Of a stretch of DNA of 37,015 nucleotides, positions 32,757-37,015 are shown one piece after another. The stretch spans positions 1-37,015 of the forward strand of contig VBLC01000085.1 in assembly GCA_005879315.1 (NCBI GenBank), in the 5' to 3' direction. The translations under genes and the position numbers were made by a program. The notes under the pieces were generated by a model that searched no databases, was not told the DNA's origin, and saw only the letters and a program-made list of their open reading frames with translations. Every line of letters starts with the position of its first letter. Positions within the stretch are counted from its first letter, which is position 1. This stretch comes from Deltaproteobacteria bacterium (GTDB taxonomy: Bacteria > Myxococcota > Myxococcia > Myxococcales > 40CM-4-68-19).

Positions 32757-35700
32757 TCAGGCAGCGGCCGTCGCGCTGGGGGAGAGCTTGACCGAGACGA
32801 TCTTGGAGATGCCGGGCTCCTCCATCGTCACTCCGTAGAGCGAATCGGTCGCTTCCATCGTCTGCTTGTTGTGGGTGATGACGATGAACTGCGAGCTGCG
32901 GCACATCTCGCGCACCATCTCGTTGTAGCGGCCCACGTTCGCTTCATCGAGCGGCGCGTCGACCTCGTCGAGCAGGCAGAAGGGCGTCGGCTTGATCAGG
33001 AAGATGGCAAAGATGAGGGAGACGGCGGTGAGCGCCTTCTCGCCACCCGAGAGCAAGTTGACGGAGGCCAGCTTCTTTCCGGGCGGCTGCGCGACGATCT
33101 CCACGCCGGGCTCGCCGCCGGCGGGATCTTCCACCAGCTGCAATTCCGCGGTGCCGCCGCGGAAGAGGCGGGGGAAGACTTCGCGGAAGCGATCGTTCAC
33201 CAGCTGGAAAGTCTCCTTGAAGCGCTCTTTGGAGGCCCGGTCGATGCGGACGATGGCTGAGCGCAATTTTGCGATCGACTCCTCCAGGTCCGTCTTCTGG
33301 CCGGTGAGGAACTGGTAGCGCTCGCCCACCTCGCGCGCCTCGTCGATGGCGGTGAGGGAGACCTCGCCGAGCGCATCGATCTTCTCGCGCAGCGCGTGCA
33401 TCTTCTCCTCGGTTCGCACCGGATCGATGGCGAGCGCCTCCTCGCGGCGCGCGCCGGCCGCTTCGGAGAGCTCGAGCAGATTGCGCTCGCGAACGGTCAC
33501 TTCCAGGTGCGAGATCTCCAGCCGCGTTCCCTGCAGCGCCAGCTCGGCGCGCCCGCGCCGGTCAGCGGCCTGCCGCGCCTCCTCGCGCGCGGTCTTGACC
33601 TGCTCGTCGCCGCCGCGCAGCCGCGACTGCGCCTCCTCGTAGAGAGCGCGGGAGCGGCCCAGCTCCTCGCGCAGCCGCGCCGAATCGGCGAGCAGCTGCT
33701 GCAGCTCCCGCTGCGCCACCTCGGCGCGGGCTTCGAGCGCCGCATTCCGCTCCTTGCCTTGCGCGATCTCCGCCCGCAGCTTCTCGCGGCGGCCCTCGAC
33801 TTCCTGCCGCGAATCCAGCAGCCGCTGCAGCGATCGGGCAACGCCCTCGCGCCGCTCGGCCAGCGCCGCCGCGCTCACCTTCGCCTTGGTCACTTCCGCC
33901 TGCACCGCCTCGGCGCGGCCGCGCGCCTCGAGCACCGCCGCCTGCAGCGCGCGCAGGCGAGCTTCGCGTTCGCTCTGCTCGCCCTCGCCGGTCGCGACCG
34001 CCTCGCGCGACTGCTGCTCCTCGCGCGCCACCTCGTCGAGCGCGGCTTGCAGGCCCTTCTGCTCGTGGTGCAGCACCTGGTCGCGCTGCTCGATGCGGGC
34101 CAGCTCTTCCTGCAGCTTCGTCACGTCGCGCTGCAGGTGCAGTTGTGACAGCTCCTCTTCTCGCTCCTCGTGCACCAGGCGCTTCACGGCCGTGTCGGCG
34201 GACTGCACCTTGGCGGCGAGTTGCGCCGCGTGCTCGGTCATCTGATGGAGCCGCGCCTCCAGCTCCTGCACCGTCCCGGCCAGCTCCTGCACCTCGCGGC
34301 GCTTGTGGAGAAGCCCGTCGGCCACGCCCTCGAGCTGCCCGCCCGAGACGACCCCTTCCTTGTCCACCACTTCGCCGTCGGCGGAGACGAAGGTCCGCTC
34401 TCCGGGATTCCGCGACCAGAGCAAGAGCGCCGTCGCAAGCGAGTCGCAGAGGAAGACGTCGCTCAAGAGATAATTGCGCAGGCGCTCGTGCTCCGGCGCG
34501 CAGTCGACGGCGTCGACGGCGGGCTGCGTGCCTTCCGGCGCGGGAAGGGCGGCCGCCTCGGGGACGAGCGGCAGCTGCTCCATCTCGGTGAGAGGGACGA
34601 AGGAGGCGCGGCCCTGCGACGCCTGCCGCAAGTAATCGACTGCCCTCAGGCCGGCGGCGTGGCTCTCCACCAGGATCAGCTGGAGGCGCTCGCCGAGCAC
34701 GGCCTCGAGAGCGCGCTCGTGTCGCGGCTCGACCTTGAGGACGTCGGCGACGAGGCCATAGATGCCGTCCCGCCGCCGCTCCTCTTCGTGGCGCAGCATG
34801 ATCGCTTTCACGCCGCGGCCATAGCCTTCGAAATTCTTCTGCAGCTCGAGCAGCGAAGTCAGCCTGCTGCGCCGGTCGGCCAGCTCCTCGCGCAATTTGA
34901 TGAGCAGCGCCTCGAGATCGCGTTGCTCGGCGCGGCCGCGGGCCAGCTCTTCTTCCGTAGCGAGCTTCTGCTCGTGCAGCGACTTGCGCTTCTGTTGCGA
35001 CTCGAGCAGCCGGCGCGCCAGCTCGTCGCGCTCGACCGCGAGCTCCTGCGCGCGCGCCTCGAGCTGCTCGCTCTCCGAGACGATCTTCTGCAGCCGCGCC
35101 GCCAGCTCGCTGCGGCGGCGCTCGAGGTTGACGAGGTTGGTCCGGTGGTTCGCCAGCCTGGTCAAGACCGCCACGGCCTGGTGCCGCTCGGCCTCGACCC
35201 CGTGCTGGGCAGAATGGATCTGCTCCAGCGCTCCCGCGAGTTGGTCTTCGGCCTGCCGCTGGCGGGTCTGGTCGTCGGCGCTCGCCTCGGCGAGCTTCTG
35301 CTGCTCGCCGCGCAGGCCTTCCTCCTCGCGGCCGAGCAGCTCGAGCCGCGCGCCGAGCAGCCCCAGCTCCTCCTCGTGCTGCGCCTGCCGCTGCGCGATC
35401 GTCTCCCGCTCGCGCCGCGCGAAGTCCATCTCCTGCTCGGTGAGCTTGAGCTGCTTGTCGATGCGGTGCGAAGCCTCGGCCAGCTCCTGCACCTTCTTTT
35501 CGTCCTCGAGAAGCTGCAGGCGCTCTGCGGAGAGGCCGGCCTCGAGCCGCGCCACCTGCGCCTCCGCCACGCCGGTGGACTCGCCCGCCTCGGCGAGCTC
35601 GCGCGCTTGCTGCTCCTCGAATTTCTTCAGCTCCAGGTATTGCGCGCAGGCCGCGAGCAGCTCCAGATCGCGCAGCTGCGTGCGCAGCTCGCGGAAGCGC

Positions 35701-36347
35701 TCCGCCTTCTTCGCCGATCGTTCCAGCGACTGCAGCCGGGCGCGCACTTCCCCGACCACGTCGGAGAGCCGGAGCAGGTTCTGCTCGGTCGCCTCCAGCT
35801 TGCGCTCGGCCTGTTTGCGCCGCGCCTTGTACTTGGTGACGCCGGCCGCCTCCTCGATGATGGCGCGCCGATCTTCCGGCTTGGCGCTGACGATGAGCCC
35901 GATGCGGCCCTGCTCGATGATCGAATAGGCCCGCGTTCCCACGCCGGTCCCGAGGAACAGCTCGGTGATGTCGAGCAGCCGGCAGGCCGTCTTGTTGATC
36001 TCGTACTCGCTGTCTCCGTTGCGGAAGAGGCGCCGCGCGACGGTGATCTCGGCGAAGCCGGCGTACTGCGGCGGCACCAGCCGGCCGTCGTTCTGGAAGG
36101 TGAGCGAGACCTCCGCCATGCCGGTGGCGGGGCGCGACTCGCTGCCGGAGAAGATCACGTCCTCCATCGCCCGGCCGCGCAGGTGTTTGGCGCTCTGCTC
36201 GCCCATCGCCCAGCGGATGGCGTCGACCAGGTTGGACTTGCCGCAGCCGTTGGGCCCGACGATGCCGGTGACGCCGTCGTCGAAGGAAAAGACAGCCCGG
36301 TCGGCGAAGGATTTGAACCCGGAGATCTCCAGCCGCCGCAGTTTCAT
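32757..36347 (-). CDS. smc: Chromosome segregation protein SMC
   Basis: The 1196-aa ATPase of the condensin-like SMC-ScpAB complex has the N-terminal LRRLEISGFKSFADR with Walker A GIVGPNGCGKSNLVDAIRWAMGEQS. A long coiled coil is interrupted near the middle by the hinge (YGLVADVLKVEPRHERALEAVLG, DVFLCDSLATALLLW). The C-terminal signature motif reads NLLSGGEKALTAVSLIFAIF, with Walker B CLLDEVDAPLDEANV and ITHNKQTMEATDSLYGVTM. Length and motifs are typical. The 96 bp upstream (36348-36443) before the glycosylase gene show no convincing promoter or structure. scpA and scpB are not in the window. Confidence 0.96.
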   Translation of the reverse strand: MKLRRLEISGFKSFADRAVFSFDDGVTGIVGPNGCGKSNLVDAIRWAMGEQSAKHLRGRAMEDVIFSGSESRPATGMAEVSLTFQNDGRLVPPQYAGFAEITVARRLFRNGDSEYEINKTACRLLDITELFLGTGVGTRAYSIIEQGRIGLIVSAKPEDRRAIIEEAAGVTKYKARRKQAERKLEATEQNLLRLSDVVGEVRARLQSLERSAKKAERFRELRTQLRDLELLAACAQYLELKKFEEQQARELAEAGESTGVAEAQVARLEAGLSAERLQLLEDEKKVQELAEASHRIDKQLKLTEQEMDFARRERETIAQRQAQHEEELGLLGARLELLGREEEGLRGEQQKLAEASADDQTRQRQAEDQLAGALEQIHSAQHGVEAERHQAVAVLTRLANHRTNLVNLERRRSELAARLQKIVSESEQLEARAQELAVERDELARRLLESQQKRKSLHEQKLATEEELARGRAEQRDLEALLIKLREELADRRSRLTSLLELQKNFEGYGRGVKAIMLRHEEERRRDGIYGLVADVLKVEPRHERALEAVLGERLQLILVESHAAGLRAVDYLRQASQGRASFVPLTEMEQLPLVPEAAALPAPEGTQPAVDAVDCAPEHERLRNYLLSDVFLCDSLATALLLWSRNPGERTFVSADGEVVDKEGVVSGGQLEGVADGLLHKRREVQELAGTVQELEARLHQMTEHAAQLAAKVQSADTAVKRLVHEEREEELSQLHLQRDVTKLQEELARIEQRDQVLHHEQKGLQAALDEVAREEQQSREAVATGEGEQSEREARLRALQAAVLEARGRAEAVQAEVTKAKVSAAALAERREGVARSLQRLLDSRQEVEGRREKLRAEIAQGKERNAALEARAEVAQRELQQLLADSARLREELGRSRALYEEAQSRLRGGDEQVKTAREEARQAADRRGRAELALQGTRLEISHLEVTVRERNLLELSEAAGARREEALAIDPVRTEEKMHALREKIDALGEVSLTAIDEAREVGERYQFLTGQKTDLEESIAKLRSAIVRIDRASKERFKETFQLVNDRFREVFPRLFRGGTAELQLVEDPAGGEPGVEIVAQPPGKKLASVNLLSGGEKALTAVSLIFAIFLIKPTPFCLLDEVDAPLDEANVGRYNEMVREMCRSSQFIVITHNKQTMEATDSLYGVTMEEPGISKIVSVKLSPSATAAA

Positions 36348-36443
36348 GCTGGGCGGTGAGCATCACCATGAACGCCGCGCCGTCGCAAGACTTGATTTGC
36401 GCGGGGGACACGTGCGGGGTCAGCCCCATGGAGACGGACGGTC

Positions 36444-37007
36444 TCATCGGCGCGAAACGTGCGCGCTTCTGGCGTCCCAGAAGCGGAGCGGCTCCTTGGC
36501 CCAGGTCCCGGCGTAGTCGATGCCGACGCGCGGTCCTCGCACAAGCCGCGGCTTGCGCTCGCGCGGCAGGATGAGGAGCCCGCTCTCGGCGTCGCACAGG
36601 TCGGCGCGGTTGTGGCGCCGCTCGATGCCGAAGGCGCTGCAGAGATTGCCGGGGCCGGTCGCGCTCGAATGCAACCAGGGTGCGCTCGCTTCGATCGGCT
36701 CGGCGGCGCGGATGAGGACGGCGTTGGCGTCGCTGCCCGGGCCGCAGACGGTGTTGAGCATCTTGTGGATGCCGTAGATCAGGTACACGTAAGCGTGGCC
36801 CGGCTCGCCGTACATCACTTCGGTGCGCGCGGTGCGGCCGGCCCGCGAGTGGCAAGCGAGGTCGTGCTCGCCGACGTACGCCTCGGCTTCGATGATGCGG
36901 CCGAGCAGCCAGCCGCGCCGGCCGCGGCGCGCGAGGACGCAGCCGACCAGGTCGGGGGCGACCTTGACGGCGTTGCGATCGTAGAAGTTGCGCGGCAAAG
37001 GATCCAC
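36444..37007 (-). CDS. mpg: 3-methyladenine DNA glycosylase (AAG/MPG family)
   Basis: The 187-aa product removes alkylated purines such as 3-methyladenine in base-excision repair. It shows the AAG signature: LPRNFYDRNAVKVAPDLVGCVLARRG, the catalytic Glu and neighbours in RIIEAEAYVGEHDLACHSRAGRT, MYGEPGHAYVYLIYGIHKMLN, VLIRAAEPIE, GPGNLCSAFGI and the C-terminal RGPRVGIDYAG. The GTG at 37007 is the only start visible in the window. The frame is open for two more codons to the edge, so the true start could lie outside. The 3' end is complete. Confidence 0.92.
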   Translation of the reverse strand: MDPLPRNFYDRNAVKVAPDLVGCVLARRGRRGWLLGRIIEAEAYVGEHDLACHSRAGRTARTEVMYGEPGHAYVYLIYGIHKMLNTVCGPGSDANAVLIRAAEPIEASAPWLHSSATGPGNLCSAFGIERRHNRADLCDAESGLLILPRERKPRLVRGPRVGIDYAGTWAKEPLRFWDARSAHVSRR

Positions 37008-37015
37008 GGCGCGCA

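Noticed and set aside
28978-32838. A 1286-codon open frame on the plus strand
   Set aside because: It lies antisense to the activator, ftsY and exported-protein genes. Its product is His/Arg/Leu-rich with no recognisable domain, as expected from reading GC3-rich genes backwards.
34170-36359. A 729-codon plus-strand open frame
   Set aside because: It is antisense to the smc coiled-coil region; its Leu/Arg/Gln composition follows from the reversed codons.
36348-36443. Possible small gene or promoter between smc and the glycosylase gene
   Set aside because: Only weak promoter-like hexamers and a short antisense-type frame are present; nothing rises above chance.

Overview
The window is a dense, GC-rich bacterial chromosome segment with Gram-negative envelope genes (lpxC, a complete type II secretion operon, DsbD, lipoproteins). 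Gene content, GspN-type secretion layout, sigma-54/enhancer-binding-protein control and strong G/C third-position use suggest a member of the Myxococcota (former deltaproteobacteria). This is inference from gene style, not from a marker-gene comparison. No rRNA, tRNA, CRISPR, IS element or prophage was seen.

Left part (1-5.1 kb): the 3' part of dsbD and a coupled small lipoprotein gene converge on a minus-strand hybrid histidine kinase whose ATP-binding motifs look degenerate. Divergent from it, behind a sigma-54-like promoter and a hairpin, lie two coupled genes for exported proteins: a short TolC-like protein and a lipoprotein with an Ig-like domain and a lamin-tail domain.

5.1-15.1 kb, mostly plus strand: a tight yebC-ruvC-ruvA-GNAT-ruvB-unknown operon (Holliday-junction processing, with an acetyltransferase inserted inside ruvAB); lpxC behind a second sigma-54-like promoter; a minus-strand CoA-binding protein; a SurA-like/DsbA-like lipoprotein; a prolyl-tRNA synthetase gene split by a frameshifting deletion; and pyrF.

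15.1-30 kb, minus strand: an uninterrupted type II secretion operon gspCDEFGHIJKLMN, nearly every junction overlapping or only a few bases apart. Directly upstream of gspC is a perfect sigma-54 promoter, about 115 bp further upstream a perfect 17-bp palindrome, and then the gene for an NtrC-type activator with an intact GAFTGA loop. Together these look like a self-contained control circuit for secretion. No prepilin peptidase (GspO/PilD) or pilotin is in the window.

30-37 kb, minus strand: ftsY, an exported protein of unknown function, smc and a methylpurine DNA glycosylase gene at the edge. The most notable points are the sigma-54/UAS/activator circuit of the secretion operon with a nearly leaderless gspC start, the sigma-54-like promoter and TGACA/TGTCA repeat before lpxC, the broken proS, and an A/T palindrome with a slippery A9 run in the 3' end of ruvC.
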